Source: Candidatus Cloacimonadota bacterium | GTDB taxonomy: Bacteria > Cloacimonadota > Cloacimonadia > JGIOTU-2 | NCBI GenBank assembly: GCA_023129415.1 | Contig: JAGMCF010000041.1 | Span: forward strand, 1-36,413 | Direction: 5' to 3' | DNA: 36,413 nt | Part shown: positions 25,926 to 31,771 of the stretch, piece by piece | Position numbering within the stretch: the stretch's first letter is position 1 | Layout: the number at the start of each line of letters is the position of its first letter | Program-made: the position numbers and the translations under genes | The notes under the pieces: generated by a model | Told to the model about the DNA's origin: nothing | Database searches by the model: none | Seen by the model: the letters and a program-made list of their open reading frames with translations, nothing else

Positions 25926-26440
25926 TCTAAACTATTAAGATAATCTAAAAACATATTAATGGCTTTTTTATATAAACCTTCCTTTTTAAGCACATATTCT
26001 ATTGCTTCACGAACAGCACCATCTCCACCTTCATGTTTTGTAATATACTTACAAATTTTTTTTATCTCATCAGGAGAAGAACTTACACATATCGGAAGTC
26101 CAACTTTTTCAAGTACAGTGAAATCATTCCAATCATCACCTACATAAATAATTTGATTCAATTCAACATTAAATTTTTTAGCTATTTCAAGAAGTTTTTT
26201 GAGCTTATTTTTCACATTTTGATAAACATAATTTATTCTTAGAACCTCTGCTCGTTTGCTAACTACTTTCGATTCCTTACCTGTAAGAATGATGGATATG
26301 ATTCCAGTTTGCTGAAGGAGTCTAATTCCAAGCCCATCTTTTGTATTAAATCTTCTCCAGACTTCATCGGAATCGTTGTAATACATTCCACCATCTGTAA
26401 AGACGCCATCTATATCAAAAATCATTAGTTTGTAGTTCAT
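25922..26440 (-). CDS. kdsC: 3-deoxy-D-manno-octulosonate 8-phosphate phosphatase
   Basis: KdsC is a HAD-family phosphatase that converts KDO-8-P to KDO for LPS inner core. The 172-aa length is typical of this tetrameric, cap-less group. The motif I aspartates are Asp9 and Asp11 (MIFDIDGVFTDG), motif II Thr is in LTGKES (Thr53), and motif III/IV is VGDDWND (100-106). A GAGGAG Shine-Dalgarno is close before ATG. It is the first gene of the kdsC-lptC-lptA-lptB group. A four-helix gene with its repeats lies just upstream, so the operon promoter may be in or beyond that repeat region. Confidence 0.94.
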   Translation of the reverse strand: MNYKLMIFDIDGVFTDGGMYYNDSDEVWRRFNTKDGLGIRLLQQTGIISIILTGKESKVVSKRAEVLRINYVYQNVKNKLKKLLEIAKKFNVELNQIIYVGDDWNDFTVLEKVGLPICVSSSPDEIKKICKYITKHEGGDGAVREAIEYVLKKEGLYKKAINMFLDYLNSLE

Positions 26441-26451
26441 AGCTCCTCAAA

Positions 26452-26482
26452 GGTTAGAGGTAATATGTTAGAAGTTAGAAGT
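26452..26482. repeat. Heptamer array, four-helix gene copy 2, downstream
   Basis: GGTTAGAGGTAATATG followed by TTAGAAG TTAGAAG TAATAT. It shares a ~23-bp stretch with the array below copy 1 at about 22089-22111. It lies between kdsC and the copy 2 gene. Confidence 0.7.
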
Positions 26483-26490
26483 AATATCAA

Positions 26491-26841
26491 TTATTTTAGG
26501 TTATGCTTGAATTTTAAAATTTTAGATTTATATCTTTCAACAAATGTTTTAGCATCCGAAAGTTTCTTTTCTGATATGTAACCTAAGGTCTTAGCAATAT
26601 ATAATTGTCCAATTGCTTCAATAAGAGAGGAGTAAGCAATGTCTAAAAAATGTGCCTTATCTTTCTGGGTTTTTCTTCCATAACTTTCACAAATATTGGA
26701 CACAACTTGAACAGCTGTTTTGTTTAGATGTAATGTTAAGTTAAACTTTTCTTTTTCTGGAAATTTATTAGTTATACTATAAACAGCTTTTACTAAACTA
26801 AGCCCATCTTGAAATATCTCTAAATCCTCTAACTTTGCCAT
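26491..26841 (-). CDS. Four-helix-bundle protein (23S rRNA IVS-protein family), copy 2
   Basis: A 116-aa protein about 87% identical to copy 1 at 22148-22498, with all helices and the SNICESYGRK stretch intact and no indels between the two. It starts with ATG (26841). Both copies sit between TTAGAAGT-type heptamer arrays, suggesting that the gene and its arrays move or duplicate as one unit. No role in kdsC expression is evident. The biochemical function of the family is unknown. Confidence 0.88.
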   Translation of the reverse strand: MAKLEDLEIFQDGLSLVKAVYSITNKFPEKEKFNLTLHLNKTAVQVVSNICESYGRKTQKDKAHFLDIAYSSLIEAIGQLYIAKTLGYISEKKLSDAKTFVERYKSKILKFKHNLK

Positions 26842-26871
26842 AACTTCTAACCCTTAAATCCTAATTTCTAA
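26841..26871. repeat. Heptamer array, four-helix gene copy 2, upstream
   Basis: On the plus strand, TAACTTCTAACCCTTAAATC and CTAATTTCTAATT are degenerate units of the same TTAGAAGT family. The array directly abuts the start codon, as at copy 1. Confidence 0.55.
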
Positions 26872-26952
26872 TTTACCCTGTAGAATAAATTTCCTTTTAT
26901 AATGGGAAATATATTTATATATTTCATTGAGTGAACTATTCCACAGGGTGAA
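26872..26952. repeat. Palindromic element with TTCACCCTGTGGAATA-type ends
   Basis: Left arm TTTACCCTGTAGAATA (26872-26887) and right arm TATTCCACAGGGTGAA (26937-26952) match at 14 of 16 positions as an inverted repeat, with an AT-rich nested core. The ends resemble those of the 54-bp units in mtaB (TTCACCCTGTGAAATA), so this may be a single intergenic relative. Confidence 0.55.
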
Positions 26953-27368
26953 CAAATAAAATGTCAATTACAAATTTTTTATTACATTTTAGGTAACCAA
27001 ATAATCACAATTTTTGCAAATTTCCTAATAATTCTTTAGTAAATAAAATATTTAAAACTTTTTATAAATTAAATTAAATATAAATTTATATGTCAATAAT
27101 TATAAAAAGTTATTAACTTTCTTTTGAGTAACAATACTGAATTCTAAACAAAATTATGTAATATTTAATTTAATAATAGTCAATCAAAAAAACCAAAAAT
27201 TACATTTAAAATTAGTGATGTCAAAGGGTATTTTTTATTTAAAATTTAATTGTCAAAAAGGTAATGATTATTGACAATAATTTAAATAAATATTTATTTT
27301 GTTTAATATAATAAAATATCATTTACAAATTATAAAAAATTGGTAAACTAAATTTATAAATAAATGAT
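26953..27368. other. Very AT-rich non-coding spacer
   Basis: No coding signal is seen. It contains a 12-bp inverted pair AACTTTTTATAA (27056-27067)/TTATAAAAAGTT (27100-27111) and a perfect ATTATTG-A-CAATAAT hairpin (27267-27281). No recognisable attI site or integrase remnant was found. The region is AT-richer than the flanking minus-strand genes and marks the transition to the plus-strand cassette segment. Confidence 0.5.
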
Positions 27369-27375
27369 GTTTAGA

Positions 27376-27476
27376 TAATAAATCATATGAAAAGAGAATA
27401 AAAAAATATACTGAAATAATAAGAAAAAAAGGTTTGCAAGGAATACTATTAATAATTATGATAAACATTAGATAAT
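27376..27476 (+). repeat. Cassette leader repeat, copy 1
   Basis: About 100 bp that aligns, with roughly 85% identity, to 28418-28520 (shared core CATATGAAAAGAGAAT and TTTGCAAGGAATACTATTAA). It is preceded by GTTTAGAT at 27369-27376, similar to the GTTAGAT that precedes copy 2. Each copy lies just upstream of a plus-strand gene and carries a promoter-like sequence. Confidence 0.8.
27434..27462 (+). promoter_or_regulatory. Sigma70-like promoter in leader copy 1
   Basis: TTGCAA at 27434-27439, a 17-bp spacer, and TATGAT at 27457-27462. The same arrangement is found in leader copy 2. Transcription would start about 60 nt before the TTG start of the 245-aa gene. Confidence 0.6.
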
Positions 27477-27527
27477 ATATTATACTTCATAGTTCTGTAT
27501 AATATATTTTATAAACGGAGAATAAAT

Positions 27528-28265
27528 TTGAATAAGAATTGGTTACAATCAAGAGTATATTTTTACAAAGATAAAGGACATGAAATATCTGAAGAAGAGT
27601 ATAAAATAATATTTGACGAAACTTCAAAAAGAAAGAAAATAGATTTTACTAGATATCACATCAGAAAATTAAGGGATACTTTAATTGGGAAATTTTCTGA
27701 TAAATGGCATTTTCTAGGAATATATTATAATTTAAAAAAATCAAAGAACTTATATCTTGATATAAGGTTTCGTCTATTAGCTGATCAAAATGATAAATGC
27801 ATAGAAATAATTAAAGATATTCTAAATGAGCCAATTAATTTAGGACTTATTTGTGAGGATATCGATTTTGATGATTCATTTTATGAAAATTATAATACAA
27901 GATTTACTGAAAGTCAGATAAATACAATTTTGGATATCTTTGAGATATTTTCAAATAAATATCTTGAGCTAACGGCTGAAAATGACATTGATTATAAAAA
28001 AATACAAAATAAAATAAATAAAGAATATTTCACGGTACTTAAAGAAGTCATACATTTGATATTATTTCAATCAGACATTAATGATTCAAGTTTTTATTTA
28101 CTTAACGCATATTATCAAACAAATGAAAGTAGTATTTTAGATTTGCTTATATCTAAGATAGCAAACAATAGTCAAGATTTTCAAGAATCATTAAAATCAG
28201 AATCAGAAATAAATATATCAAAATTAATTAGCCTGATTTTAAATAATTTTGGTAAATATCAATAA
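27528..28265 (+). CDS. Unrecognised cassette-borne protein
   Basis: A 245-aa protein that I do not recognise. It starts with TTG (27528), supported by GGAG 7 nt upstream. It has no signal peptide or membrane segment and is rich in Lys, Asn, Ile, Asp and Glu. The N-terminal third is basic and helical (DETSKRKKIDFTRYHIRKLRDTL), the middle has an acidic stretch (ICEDIDFDDSFYENYN), and the C-terminus is helical. It looks like a soluble cytosolic protein. It is plus-strand among minus-strand neighbours and AT-richer. A promoter-bearing leader precedes it and an attC-like hairpin follows 6 bp after its stop, which is the layout of an integron cassette. Confidence 0.75.
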   Translation: MNKNWLQSRVYFYKDKGHEISEEEYKIIFDETSKRKKIDFTRYHIRKLRDTLIGKFSDKWHFLGIYYNLKKSKNLYLDIRFRLLADQNDKCIEIIKDILNEPINLGLICEDIDFDDSFYENYNTRFTESQINTILDIFEIFSNKYLELTAENDIDYKKIQNKINKEYFTVLKEVIHLILFQSDINDSSFYLLNAYYQTNESSILDLLISKIANNSQDFQESLKSESEINISKLISLILNNFGKYQ

Positions 28266-28271
28266 TAATTA

Positions 28272-28410
28272 ATACAACATAAAAAATTAATTCACCTGAC
28301 TGCGAGAGCTATTCGATGATTTTAAGATTTTTATAATTATTGAAAGCATTTTTGAAGATTCATTGTGCAAACGCAATAAATCTCACAGCAGGTGATGATT
28401 GTCGTTAGAT
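28272..28410 (+). other. attC-like recombination site 1
   Basis: The right core GTTAGAT (28404-28410) fits the R' consensus GTTRRRY exactly; recombination would be between G28404 and T28405. The left core ATACAAC (28272-28278) matches RYYYAAC at all but one position. The arms pair as TCACCTG/CAGGTGA (28292-28298/28389-28395), CTG/CAG and GAGA/TCTC, with one unpaired A at 28299 and one mismatch, as expected of an attC with an extrahelical base. The 139-bp size and the location just after a stop codon fit. Called by eye only. Confidence 0.65.
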
Positions 28411-28417
28411 GTAGAAG

Positions 28418-28520
28418 TAATAAAGCATATGAAAAGAGAATGTAAAAACTATACTAAAATAATAAGAAAAAAAGAGTTTGCAAGGAATACTATTAAAAAA
28501 TATGCTAAAAATTAAATAAT
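28418..28520 (+). repeat. Cassette leader repeat, copy 2
   Basis: Direct repeat of 27376-27476. It begins 8 bp after the R' core of attC-like site 1 and ends 15 bp before the ATG of the cyclase-like gene. A 28-codon open frame (28429-28515) in this copy is closed after four codons in copy 1, so it is not treated as a gene. Confidence 0.8.
28478..28506 (+). promoter_or_regulatory. Sigma70-like promoter in leader copy 2
   Basis: TTGCAA at 28478-28483, a 17-bp spacer, and TATGCT at 28501-28506. It matches the promoter in copy 1 in both spacing and sequence. The predicted start of transcription is about 23 nt before the ATG. Confidence 0.58.
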
Positions 28521-28535
28521 TTCAAGGAAATAATC

Positions 28536-29357
28536 ATGAATAAAGAAGAAAAAAGTTTTTTTGGTGCTGTGGCTATATTAGATATTATAGGTTTTGGATC
28601 TCGTATGAAGTCATTAGGAATTGAGGAAATGCGTGATAAAGTTATAGGAGGAATTATTCGATCTACTTACTTTGCCTACAGAATTGTAAAAAATGACTTT
28701 GAACGTTTTAATCATTTCAGCGGTGATAAACTCAAACCAGGGATTTTATATTTCGCAGACAGCATAATTTTATATCTTCCCTTGGGTGAAAAATCTGTAT
28801 TTTCAATTCCTAAAAACATTATTGATTCAATGATCTTTATGTGCAGTTTGTTAATTGCACAATCAATTTGCATTAATATCCCGCTTAGAGGAGCTATTTC
28901 CTTTGGAGAATGTATGGTAAGTTATGATCCCGTCTTTATTTTGGGTAAGCCCTTTATCGAAGCTCACTACCTCGAAAAGCAACAAATGTGGGCTGGAGCT
29001 GTTCTCGCAAAATCTGCAAAAGACCTTTATAATAATACTAACTTGGCTCGGGTTGTTGAATATGATGTGCCTTGCAAAGTTAAAGGGCAACCAAAACTTA
29101 TTAAGCATACAGCTGTAAAGTGGCCGGAAAACTTAACAGCTTCAAATATAGAAGAAGATTTTCCGGATTGGAATTCGTGCTTTTATTGTTCAGAAAAGGA
29201 CGAAGACATTCAAAGTGATGTACAAGAAAAAAAGAAAAATACTATTGAATTCTTTAAGCGTTATAAAGATAACTCGTCAGGAATCACGTTTGGTAAAGAA
29301 CAAAAAAACAACGTTGGCGATTGGCGAGAAATATACCAAAAGTTGAAATATTTTTAA
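28536..29357 (+). CDS. Divergent class III nucleotide-cyclase-like protein
   Basis: A 273-aa soluble protein starting at ATG with AAGGA 7 nt upstream. Residues about 8-160 follow the class III cyclase pattern: AVAILDIIGFGSR (Asp16, first metal ligand), LYFADSIILYLP (Asp75, second metal ligand), LRGAISFGECMV (117-128), then ILGKPFIEAHYLE (135-147) in place of the usual IGDTVNLAARLE. The Asn and Arg that stabilise the transition state in adenylate/guanylate cyclases are not obvious there, so product and activity are open. No membrane or HAMP region is present. The C-terminal ~100 residues are unassigned (SCFYCSEKDE). It sits in the second cassette. A Pycsar-like defence role is conceivable, but no adjacent effector is recognised. 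Confidence 0.6.
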   Translation: MNKEEKSFFGAVAILDIIGFGSRMKSLGIEEMRDKVIGGIIRSTYFAYRIVKNDFERFNHFSGDKLKPGILYFADSIILYLPLGEKSVFSIPKNIIDSMIFMCSLLIAQSICINIPLRGAISFGECMVSYDPVFILGKPFIEAHYLEKQQMWAGAVLAKSAKDLYNNTNLARVVEYDVPCKVKGQPKLIKHTAVKWPENLTASNIEEDFPDWNSCFYCSEKDEDIQSDVQEKKKNTIEFFKRYKDNSSGITFGKEQKNNVGDWREIYQKLKYF

Positions 29358-29415
29358 TGAAAAAATAGGCGTAATAGACAAAAAAATATGTAATTAGCTA
29401 TTTTCTTTATTTACT

Positions 29416-29544
29416 ACATAACAAAGGCATGAAAATGGACGCGCTATATACTGCGGTTTAGAACTTTGCTTACTTATTTAGTCAGTTGTGACTTTAACAT
29501 GGCTCGAGTTCTTATCCCCCCGCCACTTATGCCTAGCATTATCC
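29416..29544 (+). other. attC-like recombination site 2 (probably decayed)
   Basis: The left end ACATAACAAAGGCATGAAAA (29416-29435) followed by TGGACGCGC, and the right end CCGCCACTTATGCCTAGCAT (29521-29540) followed by TATCC, have the look of attC sites of the VCR type. GGCAT (29426-29430) pairs with ATGCC (29529-29533), TGG with CCA, and ATAA with TTAT at the edges. A central AGTCA-GTTG-TGACT hairpin lies at 29480-29493. The right core reads ATTATCC where GTT would be expected, a G-to-A change at the cleavage-critical base, so it may no longer recombine. It follows the cyclase-like gene by 58 bp and is the GC-richest part of this spacer. Confidence 0.55.
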
Positions 29545-29639
29545 TATAATTTTATAAATTATACTAAATGAATTTAATGAAGATTATTTTTATCGTTTAT
29601 AAAAATTATTTTTATCTTGTATGAATCTTTTTAATGTGA

Positions 29640-29680
29640 TTTGATACTTATTGCTTTATGAAAGCATTCTATGAATTTAT
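29640..29680 (-). pseudogene. Short TPR-gene remnant
   Basis: ATTGCTTTATGAAAGCATTC plus TAT (29650-29672) is identical to 30715-30737 in the TPR gene, with weaker similarity on both sides. On the minus strand it would encode IECFHKA. It is most simply a leftover of a third TPR copy or a micro-duplication. Confidence 0.4.
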
Positions 29681-29738
29681 AAAAATCATACAAATTTTAG
29701 AAATCATTTTTCACTTATGTTACCCCAATTTAAAATAC

Positions 29739-30926
29739 CTACCAAAAAATATCAAATTTTCGTAAAATTTCCTGCGAATCTTTATCACCTAATCGAGCAG
29801 CATTTTTTAAACATTCTATCGATTTATCGTAGCTGCCTTTTTTGCCATAAGTAATTCCCATATTATAGTATGCTTCTGCATAATCTGGATTGATATTGAT
29901 TGCTTTTTTACAGCATTTGATCGCTTTGTCGTAGCTGCCTTTTTCTCCATAAGTAATTCCCATATTATAGTATGCTTCTGCTAAATATGGATTTACATTA
30001 ATTGCCTTCTGGTAGCATTCTATCGCTTTTTCATTGTTGCCCTTTTCTCCATAAGCATTTCCCATATTAATGTATGCTTTTGCATCATCTGGATTGATAT
30101 TAATTGCTTTCTGATAGCACTCTATCGCTTTGTCATAGTTGCCTTTTTTTTTATAAGCAACCCCCATATTAGAGTATGCATCTGCATATTCTGGATTTAT
30201 ATTGATTGCCTTCTGATAGCATTCTATCTCTTTGTCGTAGTTGCCTTTTCCTCCATAAGCAAACCCCATATTATAGTATGCTTCTGCTAAATCTGGATTT
30301 ATATTGATTGCTTTCTGATAGCATTCTATCTCTTTGTCGTAGTTGCCTTTTCCTCCATAAGCAAACCCCATATTAGAGTATGCATCTGCATATTCTGGAT
30401 TTATATTGATTGCCTTCTGAAAGTATTCTATCGCCTTGTCATGGTTTCCTTTTTCTGTATAAGCAATTCCCATATTATAGTATGCTTCTGCTAAATCTGG
30501 ATTTATATTGATTGCTTTCTGATAGCATTCTATCTCATTATCATAGTTGCCTTTTTCTCCATAAGCAAATCCCATATTAGAGTATGCATCTGCATATTCT
30601 GGATTTATATTGATTGCCTTCTGAAAGCATTCTATCGCTTTATCGTAGTTGCCTTTATATCTATAAGCAATTCCCATATTATAGTATGCTTCTGCATCAT
30701 CTGGATTGATATTGATTGCTTTATGAAAGCATTCTATCGCTTTATCGTAGTTGCCTTTATTACCATAAGCAACTCCCCTATTATTGTATGCGACTGCATC
30801 ATCTGATACAATCGTTTTGTGTTCATTATTTATTCCACCAAGCAAGATGATAATCAATACAATAGCAAATATTACTATTATAGCCAATACTCCTATTATC
30901 AGGCTTTTTATATCTAATTTCTTCAT
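29739..30926 (-). CDS. Membrane-anchored TPR protein
   Basis: A 395-aa protein with start ATG at 30926 set by GGAGG 5 nt upstream; the frame is open to 30995 but nothing supports an earlier start. Residues about 10-32 are one hydrophobic anchor (SLIIGVLAIIVIFAIVLIII). From about residue 45 come nine near-identical 34-aa TPRs (AEAYYNMGIAYRYKGNYDKA style) and a degenerate tenth that ends ARLGDKDSQEILRKFDIFW. Repeats alternate ADAYSNMG and AEAYYNMG forms, so the expansion unit appears to be 68 aa (204 bp). Such proteins usually scaffold protein complexes; the partner is unknown. It is the tandem paralogue of the upstream 30989-31624 gene. Confidence 0.85.
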   Translation of the reverse strand: MKKLDIKSLIIGVLAIIVIFAIVLIIILLGGINNEHKTIVSDDAVAYNNRGVAYGNKGNYDKAIECFHKAININPDDAEAYYNMGIAYRYKGNYDKAIECFQKAININPEYADAYSNMGFAYGEKGNYDNEIECYQKAININPDLAEAYYNMGIAYTEKGNHDKAIEYFQKAININPEYADAYSNMGFAYGGKGNYDKEIECYQKAININPDLAEAYYNMGFAYGGKGNYDKEIECYQKAININPEYADAYSNMGVAYKKKGNYDKAIECYQKAININPDDAKAYINMGNAYGEKGNNEKAIECYQKAINVNPYLAEAYYNMGITYGEKGSYDKAIKCCKKAININPDYAEAYYNMGITYGKKGSYDKSIECLKNAARLGDKDSQEILRKFDIFW

Positions 30927-30988
30927 TTTTTCCTCCACATTATTTAATGTTATTAGTTCACTTATGTAAAATTTTTGAGATAAAATAC

Positions 30989-31624
30989 CTACCAAGAAAT
31001 ACCATTCTTTCGTAAAAAATCCTGAGTAGATTTACAACCTAATTGAGCAGCTTTTTTGAAGCATTCTATTTCTTTATCATAATCACTCGCTTTTTGAAAC
31101 AAATATGTTTTTAGAGGTGGGACATTACGAAAAAGAACGCCTTTTTTACCATAAGCATCACCTAACTTATTGTATGCCTCTGCATCTCCTGGGTTGATAT
31201 TTATTGCCTTCTTATAGCATTCTATGGCTTTTTTATATTTGTCTATGTTACAATAAGCATCGCCCAAATTATTGTATGCCTCTGCATCTTCTGGGTTGAT
31301 ATTAATTGCTTTCTTATAAAATCTAATAGCTTTATAACCATCACCTTTATCACAATAAGCTTGACCCATATTATAGTATGCCTTTACATAATCTGGATTA
31401 ATTTCTATTGCCTTCTTATAACATCTAATAGCTTTACCTTTTTTGTCTTTTTCGTTATAAGAAATTCCCATATTAAAATATGCTTCAGCAAAATCTGGAT
31501 TGATTTCAAGTGCTTGCTGAAAGCATTTTATGGCTTTGTCGAAGTTTGCTTCTGCCTCCTTATAACATTCAATAGCAATATCTTTTTTACCTTTTTCGTT
31601 ATAAGCAACTCCCATATTAAACAA
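30989..31624 (-). CDS. TPR protein lacking its anchor, with repeat-derived insert
   Basis: A 211-aa TPR protein ending AAQLGCKSTQDFLRKNGISW, like its downstream neighbour, and sharing 3' flank (TAGGTATTTTA, CATAAGTGA). A strong GGAGG (31647-31651) lies 4 nt before ATT (31640-31642), exactly where the neighbour has ATG, so the original start may have mutated; the reading given uses TTG at 31624. No membrane anchor is encoded. Residues 163-181 (VLFRNVPPLKTYLFQKASD, 31082-31138) interrupt a TPR between KKG and YDKEIECF and look like an in-frame repeat insert. It may be a degrading copy, though the frame stays open. Confidence 0.7.
   Translation of the reverse strand: MFNMGVAYNEKGKKDIAIECYKEAEANFDKAIKCFQQALEINPDFAEAYFNMGISYNEKDKKGKAIRCYKKAIEINPDYVKAYYNMGQAYCDKGDGYKAIRFYKKAININPEDAEAYNNLGDAYCNIDKYKKAIECYKKAININPGDAEAYNKLGDAYGKKGVLFRNVPPLKTYLFQKASDYDKEIECFKKAAQLGCKSTQDFLRKNGISW
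31082..31138 (-). repeat. 57-bp in-frame insert in the TPR gene
   Basis: Exactly 19 codons split a TPR consensus (YGKKG | YDKEIECF). The peptide VLFRNVPPLKTYLFQKASD has no TPR character. I recall similar RNVPP-containing peptides as dispersed repeat translations in other genomes, but this is from memory and was not searched. The single copy in this window means that the repeat nature rests on the interruption pattern. Confidence 0.55.
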
Positions 31625-31771
31625 TTTTTTTGCCTTTTTAATTTTTCCTCCAAATTAATTTTTATGTTTTCTTAACTTAAAGTAATGAAACAAACCTTCT
31701 ATTAAAAATAAAATAAACTCCTTTGGAATATTATATGCTAATCTTGTATCAAACTTTTAATATTTATCATT

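Larger units (their letters stand above)
29358..29738. other. Intergenic region between cassette 2 and the TPR genes
   Basis: The first part holds attC-like site 2 (29416-29544). The remainder is AT-rich with a repeated ATTATTTTTATC and a 23-bp exact copy of TPR-gene sequence at 29650-29672 (matching 30715-30737). No gene is seen. Confidence 0.6.

Noticed and set aside
27056-27281. AT-rich inverted repeats as an attI site or origin
   Set aside because: They are short palindromes expected by chance in very AT-rich DNA, and no integrase, DnaA-box cluster or core site is seen nearby.
28429-28515. 28-codon open frame in leader copy 2 (MKRECKNYTKIIRKKEFARN...)
   Set aside because: The matching frame in leader copy 1 stops after four codons and there is no Shine-Dalgarno; the conserved part is the promoter.
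27369-29544. A Pycsar anti-phage system
   Set aside because: No transmembrane or TIR effector is recognisable next to the cyclase-like gene, and the attC-like site separating the two genes argues that they arrived as separate cassettes. It remains a possibility but not a call.
30926-30995. N-terminal extension of the TPR membrane protein
   Set aside because: The extra 23 residues are not hydrophobic or conserved, and GGAGG is placed for the ATG at 30926.
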